Source: a virus
Reading direction: 5' to 3' (one strand)
IMG/VR virus record: IMGVR_UViG_3300044634_001581
Location: 1 to 50,738 of that record
Length of the DNA stretch: 50,738 nt
Below the pieces are notes generated by a model. That model was not told the origin of the DNA. It was given only the letters and a program-made list of their open reading frames with translations, and ran no database searches. Below are positions 31,498 to 39,806 of the stretch, in pieces (position 1 is the first letter of the stretch; each line of letters begins with the position of its first letter). The translations under genes and the position numbers were made by a program.

Positions 31498-32952
31498 TTA
31501 TTTGTAGTTTACTTTTGTGATAGAAAAAGGATATTTTGCATCAGAATAGAATTTCTTACGTTCAGTCAAGTGTCGTTTGCTAAACTTTGCACTGCTTGTG
31601 ATATCCCAAATTCTGACATTGTCTTTGTCTTTTGCTTTACGAATACCACGTCCTATACTTTGAATAACACGAACAAAACTCTTGCCAGGTTCAACAAGCA
31701 CAAGATTAAAAATGCGGGGAATGTTAATCCCTACAGAAGCAACACCATATGTTGCAATAATAATTTTGTTGTCCGAGTCAGAGATTTCGTCATATTCTTC
31801 TTTTCTATTTTTTGACTTCATCTTACCGCTGACAAATACTGCACAGTCTCCTAATCTTTCCATTAGACCTTCACCTGCACTAATACGGTCAACAAGAACA
31901 AGTGTATTACCATCATCTGCTAATGATTGGATCAGCGTAGCCATGTAGTCAAGCCGTTCTTTGTTGGTCGTCAAATATGTAAGTTCACTTTGGTAGTTAC
32001 CATAGCTTACGTTGTCCTGTAGTTGAATAACGTTTACTTCACAACTTGCAAGAACACCAATGTCCTGCAAATCGCTTGCTGCTAGCTTATTGATAACATC
32101 ACCCAATCCTACTGTAATAGTAAGCCGTTCCCATTCTTCTTTAGGCACTGTGCCCGTAAGTCCCCAACGAACGGGGATATTGCTAAACGGGCCCGTAAGT
32201 AGCTTTTTTAGAACATCAGCCTTTGCTTGGTGAACCTCGTCTACCATAACACATACTACACCTTCAGAAAAATCAGCTAGGCTATATTCGCTTTCACCAT
32301 CCTTAAATCGTTTGTCAATAATGTTTAGGCTTTGCCATGTGCAAATGGTATGTGTTTTGTTCAAGTCCTTACGGTCACCAAAATAAACACCAACGTCTAG
32401 TCCTAAGTTAATGTAGTCTGCTTCTGTTTGGATAACCAAGTCTTTGTTTGGAACAATAACAATACTACGCCCATATGGTTCAACCAAGTTACTAAGGGCT
32501 GCAGTTATAAGCGTCTTACCTGCACCAGTTGCAATCTCTTGTAGTGACTGTGGATTAGCAAGGAATTGGTTAATAATTTCTACTTGGTAATCACGCAACA
32601 TAACAGGCTCACCTGCTGCTGGGTGTTTTTTAGGCCACACCTTATGACTAAAGTGACCTTCTGTAACTTCAGGAAAGTCAAGTTTCCATGCAGTGCGTTC
32701 ATCTTCAATCTCTACCTCATACCTATCTTCATCTAGGATGGGCAGGATTGTGGGTAAGCAATTTATAAATGTGTTGCCTCCAGTCGTAAAGAAACCTACG
32801 CACCCATCCCATCTTCCTAGTTTATAAGAAGGGGTATGGAAAGCGTATGGTAGCAAGAACTTTAGTTTTTTTTCTAGTTTACGACGAGTAGTTAGTGCTA
32901 GTCCTTCGATTTTGCAATTAACTTCATCTTTAAGTACGATTTTACATTTCAT
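31498..32952 (-). CDS. uvsW: UvsW-like DNA/RNA helicase
   Basis: 484 aa. An N-terminal DNA-binding domain (KLGRWDGCVGFFTTGGNTF) is followed by SF2 helicase motifs: ATGAGKT (141-147), DEVHQAK, the WGLTGT block and SIGRGIRKAKD (motif VI). T4 UvsW acts in branch migration, fork reversal and R-loop removal, switching replication to the recombination mode. There is no ribosome site: a near-perfect consensus promoter ends 6 nt before the ATG. In T4 the gene is late, so a sigma70-type promoter here would be a difference. Confidence 0.9.
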   Translation of the reverse strand: MKCKIVLKDEVNCKIEGLALTTRRKLEKKLKFLLPYAFHTPSYKLGRWDGCVGFFTTGGNTFINCLPTILPILDEDRYEVEIEDERTAWKLDFPEVTEGHFSHKVWPKKHPAAGEPVMLRDYQVEIINQFLANPQSLQEIATGAGKTLITAALSNLVEPYGRSIVIVPNKDLVIQTEADYINLGLDVGVYFGDRKDLNKTHTICTWQSLNIIDKRFKDGESEYSLADFSEGVVCVMVDEVHQAKADVLKKLLTGPFSNIPVRWGLTGTVPKEEWERLTITVGLGDVINKLAASDLQDIGVLASCEVNVIQLQDNVSYGNYQSELTYLTTNKERLDYMATLIQSLADDGNTLVLVDRISAGEGLMERLGDCAVFVSGKMKSKNRKEEYDEISDSDNKIIIATYGVASVGINIPRIFNLVLVEPGKSFVRVIQSIGRGIRKAKDKDNVRIWDITSSAKFSKRHLTERKKFYSDAKYPFSITKVNYK

Positions 32953-32958
32953 GTTTTT

Positions 32959-32987
32959 ATTATAAACTGCTTATTAAATTATGTCAA
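32959..32987 (-). promoter_or_regulatory. Consensus sigma70 promoter, leaderless uvsW
   Basis: TTGACA at 32982-32987, 17 bp, TATAAT at 32959-32964, both boxes perfect. Six bases then ATG, so +1 falls on the start codon. Confidence 0.8.
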
Positions 32988-33008
32988 CTATCGTTGTAAA
33001 TACTTAGT

Positions 33009-33042
33009 AAAAAGAAGGGCTAGTAAGATATCTTACTAGCCC
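33009..33042 (-). terminator. Terminator built on a perfect 26-bp palindrome
   Basis: Positions 33017-33042 are a perfect palindrome (arms GGGCTAGTAAGAT/ATCTTACTAGCCC), followed on the minus strand by TTCTTTTT. The centre GTAAGATATCTTAC repeats the early-promoter palindrome. Ends the AAA+ gene transcript. Confidence 0.75.
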
Positions 33043-33048
33043 CAGGTA

Positions 33049-33100
33049 GTCGGACAGTGGGAGTGAGAGTGACTGTGACAGAGGAGGCCCACTGTCCGAC
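33049..33100 (-). repeat. 13-bp stem with a 26-nt loop in the 3' untranslated region of the AAA+ gene
   Basis: GTCGGACAGTGGG and CCCACTGTCCGAC are perfect complements at the two ends. The minus-strand loop begins CCTCCTCTGTCACAG and can pair with the many GAGGAG-type ribosome sites of early genes. It precedes the terminator at 33009-33042. Confidence 0.6.
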
Positions 33101-33106
33101 GCTGTT

Positions 33107-34123
33107 TTAGGAACGCTTCATGCAGGTCATTTCTACATAACGCTTCCACTTATCACCGTTCATACGCTTGAGATCGGCGATCTTAAGAACCATACGCAAG
33201 CTCATTTCACGGAGTTTGTTACGGTTATCGGAGATATAACCCAGCAGCTCGTCTTGATCCGCTTGGTTAAAATTGTAAGAGTAAAGCATGCCATCTTGAA
33301 CAATTTGACGGCAGCGCAGGAATTTTTCACGCATTGTATCTAGTGTCAAGTCCAAGTAGTGGCAACGTGACATAATAGCATCAAGGTGATCTTTGATCTT
33401 GCCCCGTGTTTTGTCAAACTTGAGGTTAGTAATGAAAATGATCGAACCTTTGAATTCAAACGTTTCGGGGATACCTTCGTTTTTCAACACACGGCTTTCC
33501 GAACGCCAGCTCAAGTAACGCTTAGGGCTGCTGTCTAGTGCCGCTTTCAGCAAGTTCAGTGACTGTTCGTCCCACAACACGCTATCGCAGTCGTCCAACA
33601 CAAGCACACTACCAGCATTGGAATATTCATACAACAGTTTGAACAAACCAATTGGGCTAGCAGCACCCTTTTCCATACCATATTTGCGACCAGTAGCACT
33701 AGTGCTGCCGCCCATCTTGTTCATCAGTTCAGCTTCGCGGATGACCTTTTCAACACCGTAGCTTTTACCAACGCCGGGAGGACCAGTAACAACCATACCA
33801 CGCACAACACCGTCACACGAAGCATACGTCATATCTTCCAAAACTTGGAAACGTTCACGCAAGCGTTCAATAACAGCGTCATCATCTTCGGGCGCTGATT
33901 TAACATCAGCTTCTGCAGCTTCATCGCCGTCGAGCAATTCAAAATCTTCACGACCTGCGACCTTAATACGAACCTTGTTTGCGGGCAAGCCAGCGTGTCC
34001 GGATCCGTCAACAGTAATGTAATTACTGTCTTTGCCTTCAGTGTATTCTTTGACCAGCGTGAACACAGTGTCTTTGATCTCGACATTGCGATACGAGCCA
34101 TTCAAAACGTTTACTTTCTGCAT
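33107..34123 (-). CDS. AAA+ ATPase
   Basis: About 338 aa from MQKVNVLNG. The N-terminal 80 residues are a small beta domain with an acidic linker. The AAA+ core has Walker A TGPPGVGKSYG (about 114-121), Walker B SVLVLDDCD, sensor-1 IIFITN and an Arg-finger region. The core resembles RuvB- or RarA-type remodelling ATPases; the exact role is unknown. GGAG lies 8 nt before the ATG, and a GTG three codons upstream is possible. Strong 3' hairpins follow. Confidence 0.85.
   Translation of the reverse strand: MQKVNVLNGSYRNVEIKDTVFTLVKEYTEGKDSNYITVDGSGHAGLPANKVRIKVAGREDFELLDGDEAAEADVKSAPEDDDAVIERLRERFQVLEDMTYASCDGVVRGMVVTGPPGVGKSYGVEKVIREAELMNKMGGSTSATGRKYGMEKGAASPIGLFKLLYEYSNAGSVLVLDDCDSVLWDEQSLNLLKAALDSSPKRYLSWRSESRVLKNEGIPETFEFKGSIIFITNLKFDKTRGKIKDHLDAIMSRCHYLDLTLDTMREKFLRCRQIVQDGMLYSYNFNQADQDELLGYISDNRNKLREMSLRMVLKIADLKRMNGDKWKRYVEMTCMKRS
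34059..34087 (-). other. Shadow region note: no separate element called
   Basis: This is the start region of the AAA+ gene. The weak TTGACT box for this gene lies upstream at 34182-34187 and is listed separately; nothing else is called here. Confidence 0.05.
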
Positions 34124-34159
34124 CTTTGTCACTCCGTCTGTTTCTCTGTCTACTTCATT

Positions 34160-34187
34160 ACATTAACACAAACTGCGGAAGAGTCAA
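34160..34187 (-). promoter_or_regulatory. Weak early promoter of the AAA+ gene
   Basis: TTGACT at 34182-34187 and TAATGT at 34160-34165 with 16 bp between, about 36 nt before the ATG. Less well matched than the other early promoters. Confidence 0.45.
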
Positions 34188-34193
34188 CCTTTT

Positions 34194-34883
34194 TTATTCG
34201 ATTTTCACATAATTTAGGACAGTTTCTTTGCACTGGCTAAACTTGCTTACATCGTGGGTTTTAACTTTGCCAGTCAACACCATCTTTTTGCCCTCAATCA
34301 ACCCGCTGATGTCGGGTTCACGGTTGAAGAAAAACTTAACAATGTTACCATCATTGTTCACACAGGTAACCAAATGGATACCAAACTTGGCGATAAACTT
34401 AACGTCCTTGACTTCAACATCAAAGCGCAAACGGTCGCCAATTGCGCCAACAAACTCGCTAGTGGCACGATGTGCATCAAACCAATCATCCAGTCCTTGA
34501 CGCTTTGATTGAACACGGAAACTGTTGGGAAGGCTAGCAAGGATGCTAATACCAAACGCTTCAGTTTCATCATTTGAAAGTGTGCCGAGAACACTTTCCT
34601 CGAAGCTGTTGATCTTGTTCATCAACTTTTTGCCAACCAGTTCTTCTTTAAAACTGTTTGTAATCTTTGCTGCATCTGCAACAACATCATCAGGAATAGC
34701 AGGCATTAAATCAGTGCCGTACAAAATACGCATGATAGCAGTTTTGTTATCATGAGTTGCAGTTTTGGTATTGTGGTCATAAAACCCAAATCCACTTTTA
34801 ATGAAGCCCTGATTGCGGTCAACTAGGATCGCAAGTTGCAACACTTTGTTAGTGTCATACGTGACTTTTTTTGGTTTAGCCAT
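34194..34883 (-). CDS. Early protein with OB-fold-like C-terminus (possible ssDNA-binding analogue), 229 aa
   Basis: The start is at MAKPKKVTYD in a TAATG overlap; AAGGGA lies upstream. The N-terminal part is helical. The C-terminal 80 residues (DRLRFDVEVKDVKFIAKFGI, VKFFFNREPDISGLIEGKKM and KMVLTGKVKTHDVS) alternate strands as an OB fold does. I recall related early proteins in marine T4-like phages. A single-strand-binding role is inference. Confidence 0.65.
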   Translation of the reverse strand: MAKPKKVTYDTNKVLQLAILVDRNQGFIKSGFGFYDHNTKTATHDNKTAIMRILYGTDLMPAIPDDVVADAAKITNSFKEELVGKKLMNKINSFEESVLGTLSNDETEAFGISILASLPNSFRVQSKRQGLDDWFDAHRATSEFVGAIGDRLRFDVEVKDVKFIAKFGIHLVTCVNNDGNIVKFFFNREPDISGLIEGKKMVLTGKVKTHDVSKFSQCKETVLNYVKIE

Positions 34884-35269
34884 TACATAATTCCCTTGAT
34901 ATCTTTGACCAGCTGGCGACCAAATTCGCAACACAGCAGTCCTTGTTTCCAAACAAAATGCTCAATGTCCTGATCATCATCAAACGGACCTTCGGCATCA
35001 ACAATCCAACGCAGTGCAGTTTCATAATCAGCAGCACCGTATTCGATCATCTGTTCGATACGGCCTAGAAACTCCTCAGCAGCACGAGCCGCATCTGCAC
35101 GGTCACGTTCAATACTGTGTTCAAGATCTATCAGCAAATCATCCCAAACTTTCTGCTTGGTTTTGTTGGACGCATTCTTCCAATCCGACCAAAAGTCAGC
35201 GCCTGGACGGAAGCCGTAGGCATCTTTATACAAATCGGACACAATGTTTTCGTCAAACGTGTAGTGCAT
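34883..35269 (-). CDS. Hypothetical acidic protein, about 128 aa
   Basis: The start is taken at MHYTFDENIVSD, with CAGGAG 6 nt upstream. Helical and acidic, with an FGRQLVKDIKGIM end. No motif recognised. Coupled to the following gene by a TAATG overlap. Confidence 0.6.
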   Translation of the reverse strand: MHYTFDENIVSDLYKDAYGFRPGADFWSDWKNASNKTKQKVWDDLLIDLEHSIERDRADAARAAEEFLGRIEQMIEYGAADYETALRWIVDAEGPFDDDQDIEHFVWKQGLLCCEFGRQLVKDIKGIM

Positions 35270-35307
35270 CATCAACTCCTGTTTTGCCATTTGTCTGTTA
35301 ACAATTT

Positions 35308-35505
35308 TTAAATTAGTTCGCTAGTTCCGTCAACACGAACACGCTCAACTGTTGCCCACATCTTCGACCAATTGTAGCCACTCCCTTGGATTTTGTTAAA
35401 ATTACGAGCATGGATCTCGGCATCAATACGAGAATTAAACGCACGAGTGAGATCTTCTCTACCTGTCTTAACAACACGGTAACATGCTATCTTTGCTTTT
35501 GCCAT
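35308..35505 (-). CDS. Hypothetical small basic protein, 65 aa
   Basis: The start is at MAKAKIACYRVV, as an earlier ATG is too close to its AAGGG. Basic alpha/beta protein, first gene after the promoter at 35537-35565. Function unknown. Confidence 0.6.
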   Translation of the reverse strand: MAKAKIACYRVVKTGREDLTRAFNSRIDAEIHARNFNKIQGSGYNWSKMWATVERVRVDGTSELI

Positions 35506-35536
35506 TTCAAACATCCCTTGTTTCGCTTACAGTATT

Positions 35537-35565
35537 AATATAAGTGATATGTCTTACTTTGTCAA
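35537..35565 (-). promoter_or_regulatory. Early promoter with degenerate palindrome in the spacer
   Basis: TTGACA at 35560-35565, spacer AAGTAAGACATATCACT, TATATT at 35537-35542. The left half GTAAGACAT is conserved; the right half has diverged. Confidence 0.75.
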
Positions 35566-35580
35566 CCTATTTTTTACGAT

Positions 35581-35799
35581 TTATGCTACTAACATACCAT
35601 AATTTTTGATGGTAGCCTGTGTTAGAATGCCCATGATCCAGTTCTCTGCAGCGTCATATACATAGTGATAACTTTTGTTTGGATACTCTATTTCACCTAC
35701 ACGTTTGTTGTTTTCGTAAAATTCTACAACAAGTAGTTCGTGGTTAACATAGATTTGACTTTGCTTGTTTTCGTGCTTAATGGTTGCGAGCTTTCTCAT
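35581..35799 (-). CDS. Hypothetical small protein, 72 aa
   Basis: AAAGGA precedes the ATG and a perfect TATAAATA lies at 35838-35845, so this is a late gene. Beta-rich N-terminus, helical end. Function unknown. Confidence 0.6.
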   Translation of the reverse strand: MRKLATIKHENKQSQIYVNHELLVVEFYENNKRVGEIEYPNKSYHYVYDAAENWIMGILTQATIKNYGMLVA

Positions 35800-35837
35800 T
35801 ATGTATCCTTTGACTTTATGCGCTATGCGCTGTTTAA

Positions 35838-35845
35838 TATTTATA
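35838..35845 (-). promoter_or_regulatory. T4-type late promoter TATAAATA
   Basis: A perfect consensus on the minus strand, about 40 nt before the ATG at 35799. Confidence 0.65.
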
Positions 35846-35862
35846 GGGTAGGTTTAGTGACA

Positions 35863-36627
35863 CTATCTTCGTTCAATGTCATCTTCAACACACCGTTCTC
35901 CGTATTGGATTTCGATAATGTGCGCCGGAGTATCGCCTGTGTTTGTTGCTTTGTGCCAAACATTAGGACCAATCACGTATGTAGTATTGGGAGACAGTAG
36001 TTGCACTTGCCATTTGTTGTTGTATTCAGTGTCTATTTGTATGTTGCCTGTCAAAACATACCAATGCTCACTGCGATGAAAATGTCTTTGGTCGCTTAAA
36101 TTGCAGCCTGGGTTAATAACTAGTTCTTTAGTTTTGATTGTGCCTTTATCATCCAGCACACGCCAGTATCCCCAATCACGTTCGGTACGCTGTGTTTTCC
36201 AATTATCTAAAATCCAACTGCTTGAATTTTTTTTATCAGTCCCGCCAACGCCCCATTTAAACTCAACCCAGGGCATTTTTCCATACGTGTTGTATTCTGG
36301 TGTATTAGTGTTGGTCCTGTCTCCGCCGTTTGCAAAGATTATTTTGCATTCCGGGTGTTGCTGCAAACACTTGTATATGGCTAGGTTAGCACTACCATCA
36401 CTATCATCAAATGTGATAACGCTATCTACTATCTCAAGTGCTTCTAGGATAATTTTTCGTTCATCAATCGTTAAAAATGGCTTACCCTTTTTACGTGTAA
36501 GCCAATTATCACTGTTTAACCCAACTACTAATTTTGAACCTAATTTTTTTGCTTCTTTAAAGTAGGCAATATGCCCACTGTGTAGAGGGTCGAAACCTCC
36601 CGTAACTAAGACGATTCTATGTTTCAT
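35863..36627 (-). CDS. Fusion of a cytidylyltransferase domain and a cupin domain
   Basis: 254 aa from MKHRIVLVTGG, with AGGAGG 8-9 nt upstream. Residues about 10-20 (GGFDPLHSGHI) are the HxGH nucleotide-binding motif of cytidylyltransferases (HldE, TagD, ADP-heptose synthase type), followed by a VVGLNSDNWL block. From about residue 165, HFHRSEHWYVLTGNIQID and a later GPNVWHKATNTGD block form a cupin with metal-binding histidines, as in sugar-phosphate isomerases and epimerases. It probably makes or modifies an activated sugar or polyol for a surface glycan, with the neighbouring genes. Confidence 0.8.
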   Translation of the reverse strand: MKHRIVLVTGGFDPLHSGHIAYFKEAKKLGSKLVVGLNSDNWLTRKKGKPFLTIDERKIILEALEIVDSVITFDDSDGSANLAIYKCLQQHPECKIIFANGGDRTNTNTPEYNTYGKMPWVEFKWGVGGTDKKNSSSWILDNWKTQRTERDWGYWRVLDDKGTIKTKELVINPGCNLSDQRHFHRSEHWYVLTGNIQIDTEYNNKWQVQLLSPNTTYVIGPNVWHKATNTGDTPAHIIEIQYGERCVEDDIERR

Positions 36628-36702
36628 TGCCACCCCCTCCTTTTGTTATTTTTCTTCCACTAACATAATTATCAGATTTTTTATTATGCATTACTCGTTT
36701 TA

Positions 36703-37551
36703 TTAAGTCATTCCTCGAATATGGTATTCAATTGGATCTATATTCGTTTTATTGCAATGGTGTAGCTTGTATTCAATAGATTCGCATAGCCAAGAGTTTG
36801 GCCGACAAACATTGATTATTGATGGTAACGGGAATATATCAACTTGGTCTGGTCGTATTATAAACGATGTAAAATATCGATGTGCAGTTTTAGCATCGTA
36901 TGCTATACTATTTCTAAACATGTAACTAGAAAGTAACGTCTCTGGTGATAAGGGTGTGGCTTGATTGTAATAATCATTGATATAAGTGTCAAAAAATCTA
37001 AAAGACACAATGTCCGACGTAAGCGAGTCTGTTATATACTGCCAATCATCAATTATTGAAAAATCAAGATCTTCGTCTCTGGTAGTTTCTGAAGAAATTG
37101 TAAAGGGTTTTGGTTTTACATATTTCTTATTGTCGTGACCAATGATATTGTATAGATCAAATCGTGTAAACAGAACCGTGTCATACTGAATACCAGTATC
37201 AAATTCATATTTGATTTTATCTATACCTAACAATTGATCTAGATACGCCAAGCGCCAATAAGTATCAATTTTATGAGTCCATTTGTGAAGGAATCCAGGT
37301 TCTTCGTACCCCCTGATAGTTATTGGCATCGGGTAGTCTTTTTCGTCTATCATATGAAACGATTTAAGATTTTTACCATCAAAGTCTTTTAGCATTGAGT
37401 CGTATACAGCAGTGTTGCTGTTCCACACAGCGACGTACCAATCTATATCGTCGCCATATGCTTGATTGAAGGTTTTAAATGTATCATTCTTAATCCAGTC
37501 CCATGTACGTTTATAACCTCTAATAAAAATTGCTGTTTTATTTTGCTTCAT
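36703..37551 (-). CDS. Glycosyltransferase-like protein, 282 aa
   Basis: FIRGYKRTWDWIKNDTFKTF opens the chain, and DTVLFTRFDLYNI has the Asp-x-hydrophobic layout seen in sugar-transferase families of surface-glycan clusters. I do not recognise an exact family. It overlaps the gene upstream by 14 nt and belongs to the glycan cassette at 35.9-39.4 kb. Confidence 0.55.
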   Translation of the reverse strand: MKQNKTAIFIRGYKRTWDWIKNDTFKTFNQAYGDDIDWYVAVWNSNTAVYDSMLKDFDGKNLKSFHMIDEKDYPMPITIRGYEEPGFLHKWTHKIDTYWRLAYLDQLLGIDKIKYEFDTGIQYDTVLFTRFDLYNIIGHDNKKYVKPKPFTISSETTRDEDLDFSIIDDWQYITDSLTSDIVSFRFFDTYINDYYNQATPLSPETLLSSYMFRNSIAYDAKTAHRYFTSFIIRPDQVDIFPLPSIINVCRPNSWLCESIEYKLHHCNKTNIDPIEYHIRGMT

Positions 37552-38032
37552 ATACTTTTAAACCTATTTTTACAGAATACCACAACAATTGAAACAGTTC
37601 ATGACATGGTCCAAGAAACGGAAATTTAACTACTGCATTGTTATCTTTTAGTAGAAATTGAAGTTTGTTAGCACTCCTAAGAACTTTAGTAACAGAAACA
37701 ATACTACCATAAATTGCAGTAGGTTTAATGTTATCTTGTAAGCTGTCAAAAAATATAGTATCAGTGCTGATTTGTTTGTTTGTGAATTTATCAAACTCAA
37801 ACGAGTTATCAAGAATTACTAGAACAGGTGTTGTGGCAGCATCGAGCATATGTTCAGTCTCAAATAACAGTATTTCTTGCAATCGAATGCCTGCTAGTGT
37901 CAAATGCTGGTAGATTGTTAAATCGCTATCAACTGTTAAATGTGAGTTATATGCAATACAGTAAGACCTATTTAATATTGTGTCTTCTACTGAAAAGTCA
38001 GAATTGGGTTCACTGGCTATTACCACGATCAT
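37538..38032 (-). CDS. Hypothetical protein of the glycan cassette, 164 aa
   Basis: Alternating strands and helices (VIVVIASEPNSDF-type start, TPVLVILDNSFEFDKF centre) suggest a Rossmann-like fold. No motif recognised. It overlaps the following gene by 14 nt. Confidence 0.6.
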   Translation of the reverse strand: MIVVIASEPNSDFSVEDTILNRSYCIAYNSHLTVDSDLTIYQHLTLAGIRLQEILLFETEHMLDAATTPVLVILDNSFEFDKFTNKQISTDTIFFDSLQDNIKPTAIYGSIVSVTKVLRSANKLQFLLKDNNAVVKFPFLGPCHELFQLLWYSVKIGLKVYEAK

Positions 38033-38052
38033 GTTTTATTTTAGTATCCCAC

Positions 38053-38139
38053 TTAAAAACTGCAAATCTTGTCAAGATGTCCAATGACGACGTTAGACTC
38101 TCTAAGAGAATCAGCTGACTGATTAATTCTATGTTTCAT
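38053..38139 (-). CDS. Possible 28-aa gene, leaderless late
   Basis: Reads MKHRINQSADSLRESNVVIG, then a short end with one Cys. There is no ribosome site, but the ATG is exactly 5 nt after a perfect TATAAATA (38145-38152), as in four other late genes here. Without that arrangement it would not be called. Confidence 0.4.
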   Translation of the reverse strand: MKHRINQSADSLRESNVVIGHLDKICSF

Positions 38140-38144
38140 ACGTT

Positions 38145-38152
38145 TATTTATA
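38145..38152 (-). promoter_or_regulatory. T4-type late promoter, leaderless arrangement
   Basis: TATAAATA on the minus strand, five bases (AACGT), then ATG. It also serves the glycan genes downstream at 38032 and 37551 by read-through. Confidence 0.65.
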
Positions 38153-38165
38153 TTAGCAGATAATC

Positions 38166-38414
38166 TTACATTTTTCCAGCCAAACGTAAAACTATGATTT
38201 GTTCAGTGTCGATCTTTACAACATCAGTAATTTTAACTAGATCGCCAATATCATTACTGGCTTTACTTTTACCTTTGTGCAATACCCTAACCATTTTAGG
38301 TGTAAACTTTACAATACGCCCAACAGCTAGATTATGATAATAGGGTCTGATATATGCAACCCAATCATCAACTGTTACTTCTTGTTCAATAATATCTTTT
38401 ACAATATTAGTCAT
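38166..38414 (-). CDS. Hypothetical small basic beta-rich protein, 82 aa
   Basis: The start is at MTNIVKDIIEQ with GAGGAAA upstream. The sequence VTVDDWVAYIRPYYHNLAVG and KMVRVLHKGK has the spacing of a small SH3- or KOW-like barrel. It follows the frameshifted gene with a 1-nt separation. Function unknown. Confidence 0.6.
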   Translation of the reverse strand: MTNIVKDIIEQEVTVDDWVAYIRPYYHNLAVGRIVKFTPKMVRVLHKGKSKASNDIGDLVKITDVVKIDTEQIIVLRLAGKM

Positions 38415-38415
38415 T

Positions 38416-38611
38416 TCATGTTTCCTCGTATTCGAATACTTGAACTTGAGTTTCATATCCTTGGCTTTTATACCAATCAGATATATATCCTGCAATTTTT
38501 GCATCGGATTCAACTCGCTGCCCAATCAGGAATGCCTTCAGTAGTATAGTAAGCTCCTTGTTTACCAACTCCATTAAAATTAAGAAAATACTGAAAAACT
38601 ACATTCTTCAC
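38416..38611 (-). pseudogene. Small gene split by a one-base frameshift
   Basis: A GTG frame overlapping the upstream stop reads KNVVFQYFLNFNGVGKQGAY to IPDWAAS and stops. Removing one T of the GAGTTGAA run joins it to a second frame reading ESDAKIAGYISDWYKSQGYE to the end EYEET. The joined protein (about 66 aa) is plausible throughout, whereas neither frame alone is. The frameshift may be real decay or a sequencing error. Confidence 0.5.
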
Positions 38612-39441
38612 TTTTTAATCCTATCAACATGCAGTTTTATCATAACATCTTGATTATCACTTTCGATAAGGTCAATTAACCACATCGGTCGAAATTGCTC
38701 AATTGCTTGCTTAAAGTAGTTAGGGTTAAATACACGTTGACTCTCAATGAAACTACCTTTATCTTGGATTGGCGGCCGGTTTCCGTTAACTGTAATTGGT
38801 TCAATTACAGCGTAAGATTTTAATAATAAGTAATATGCATATAGTATAAAATCAAATGTTGTATATTCAAGTTTATCAATAGTAGATGGATAGTTAATGT
38901 ACTGTTTAAATAACTTAAAATATTCTCGTGAATAAACAGGTATATCATTAAACCAAAAATAATCTGTAAATCCGTTTGTCAATGTCTCGAGTTTTTTTAC
39001 ATCTAATGGTGTAAAAAACTTTTTGGCTGCTGCTCTACCTACCTTATTAACTACGTCTGTATTGTTTGAACTACTGGTAAAAAACTTGGAGCGGGCGGCT
39101 CGATCGAGCATTAGTTGATCATAATTAACATGCTTTACGAATATACAATCAACATCAGTAACCGCAACTTGATTGAATGATGTAGTTTGAAATACATAAT
39201 TTACGCCAAATAACTTTTTCTGTGATATTGGTTTTGAATATGTTAAATGTTCTGTACATAATATTGGTCTATATCGAGCTTCTGATCCAACCAAGTATCT
39301 AAAATCATTCATTTCATCTTGATTGGAAAATACCAAATACAAATGATCATCATTGTAAAACTTATTATAACTTTTGACATAGTCTATGCCGTATTTAAAT
39401 CCTTTACTGTGTACAGGGGCAAGAAAACACGTCTCATTCAT
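38608..39441 (-). CDS. Glycosyltransferase-like protein, 277 aa
   Basis: FKYGIDYVKSYNKFY opens the domain and TDVDCIFVKH carries a DxD motif, the metal and nucleotide-sugar ligand of GT-A enzymes. It overlaps the end of the nucleotidyltransferase remnant by 8 nt. Part of the glycan cassette; acceptor and donor unknown. Confidence 0.65.
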   Translation of the reverse strand: MNETCFLAPVHSKGFKYGIDYVKSYNKFYNDDHLYLVFSNQDEMNDFRYLVGSEARYRPILCTEHLTYSKPISQKKLFGVNYVFQTTSFNQVAVTDVDCIFVKHVNYDQLMLDRAARSKFFTSSSNNTDVVNKVGRAAAKKFFTPLDVKKLETLTNGFTDYFWFNDIPVYSREYFKLFKQYINYPSTIDKLEYTTFDFILYAYYLLLKSYAVIEPITVNGNRPPIQDKGSFIESQRVFNPNYFKQAIEQFRPMWLIDLIESDNQDVMIKLHVDRIKK

Positions 39442-39806
39442 TTGTTATATTTCCAAAATTTTTTAAATAGTAATTAAGATCCTCTGGAGTGCCAAGACCC
39501 CACATAGCTTTTGCTTCAACAATACGAACCGTTTTTACCATCAGCAATAGCTTCGTTGAACACTGGGCAGACATAAAATTCATTATTGACACGAACATTT
39601 TTGTTAATCATTTGCTCAGCATACTTTACAAAGTCTGAGCCCTTCTTCCAATAGTAGTACCCAACTGTTGCATTAGTTGAGATAGGGTTCTTTTCAGCAA
39701 CCTCTGTTACACACCCCCTATCATTAACTCTAGCAAACGACCATTTGGGGTGTGTAGAATAGAATGTTAGAATCCCAGACTGTTGTTCTTTTTTTCTGAA
39801 CTCCAC
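39434..39806 (-). pseudogene. C-terminal remnant of a sugar-phosphate nucleotidyltransferase, frameshifted
   Basis: The frame reads SGILTFYSTHPKWSFARVND and VAEKNPISTNATVGYYYWKK, the C-terminal half of an NTP_transferase-type sugar nucleotidyltransferase. The whole N-terminal half with the substrate site is missing. Near the end, one extra A in a run of five shifts the frame to an early stop; with it removed the protein continues KTVRIVEAKAMWGLGTPEDL to a stop at 39434. Upstream it is fused to an endonuclease fragment. Confidence 0.65.

Noticed and set aside
34059-34087. Additional promoter within the AAA+ gene start
   Set aside because: No usable -35/-10 pair is present; the low-confidence feature entry at these positions should be disregarded.
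38416-38574. A separate 52-aa gene starting at the ATG at 38574
   Set aside because: It has no ribosome site, and its first 20 residues are less protein-like than the other frame, which joins the same C-terminus after removing one base.
39516-39806. Programmed ribosomal frameshift at the A5 run of the nucleotidyltransferase
   Set aside because: The shift needed is +1 at a simple A run without a canonical slippery heptamer, and the N-terminal half is already missing, so decay or error is simpler.
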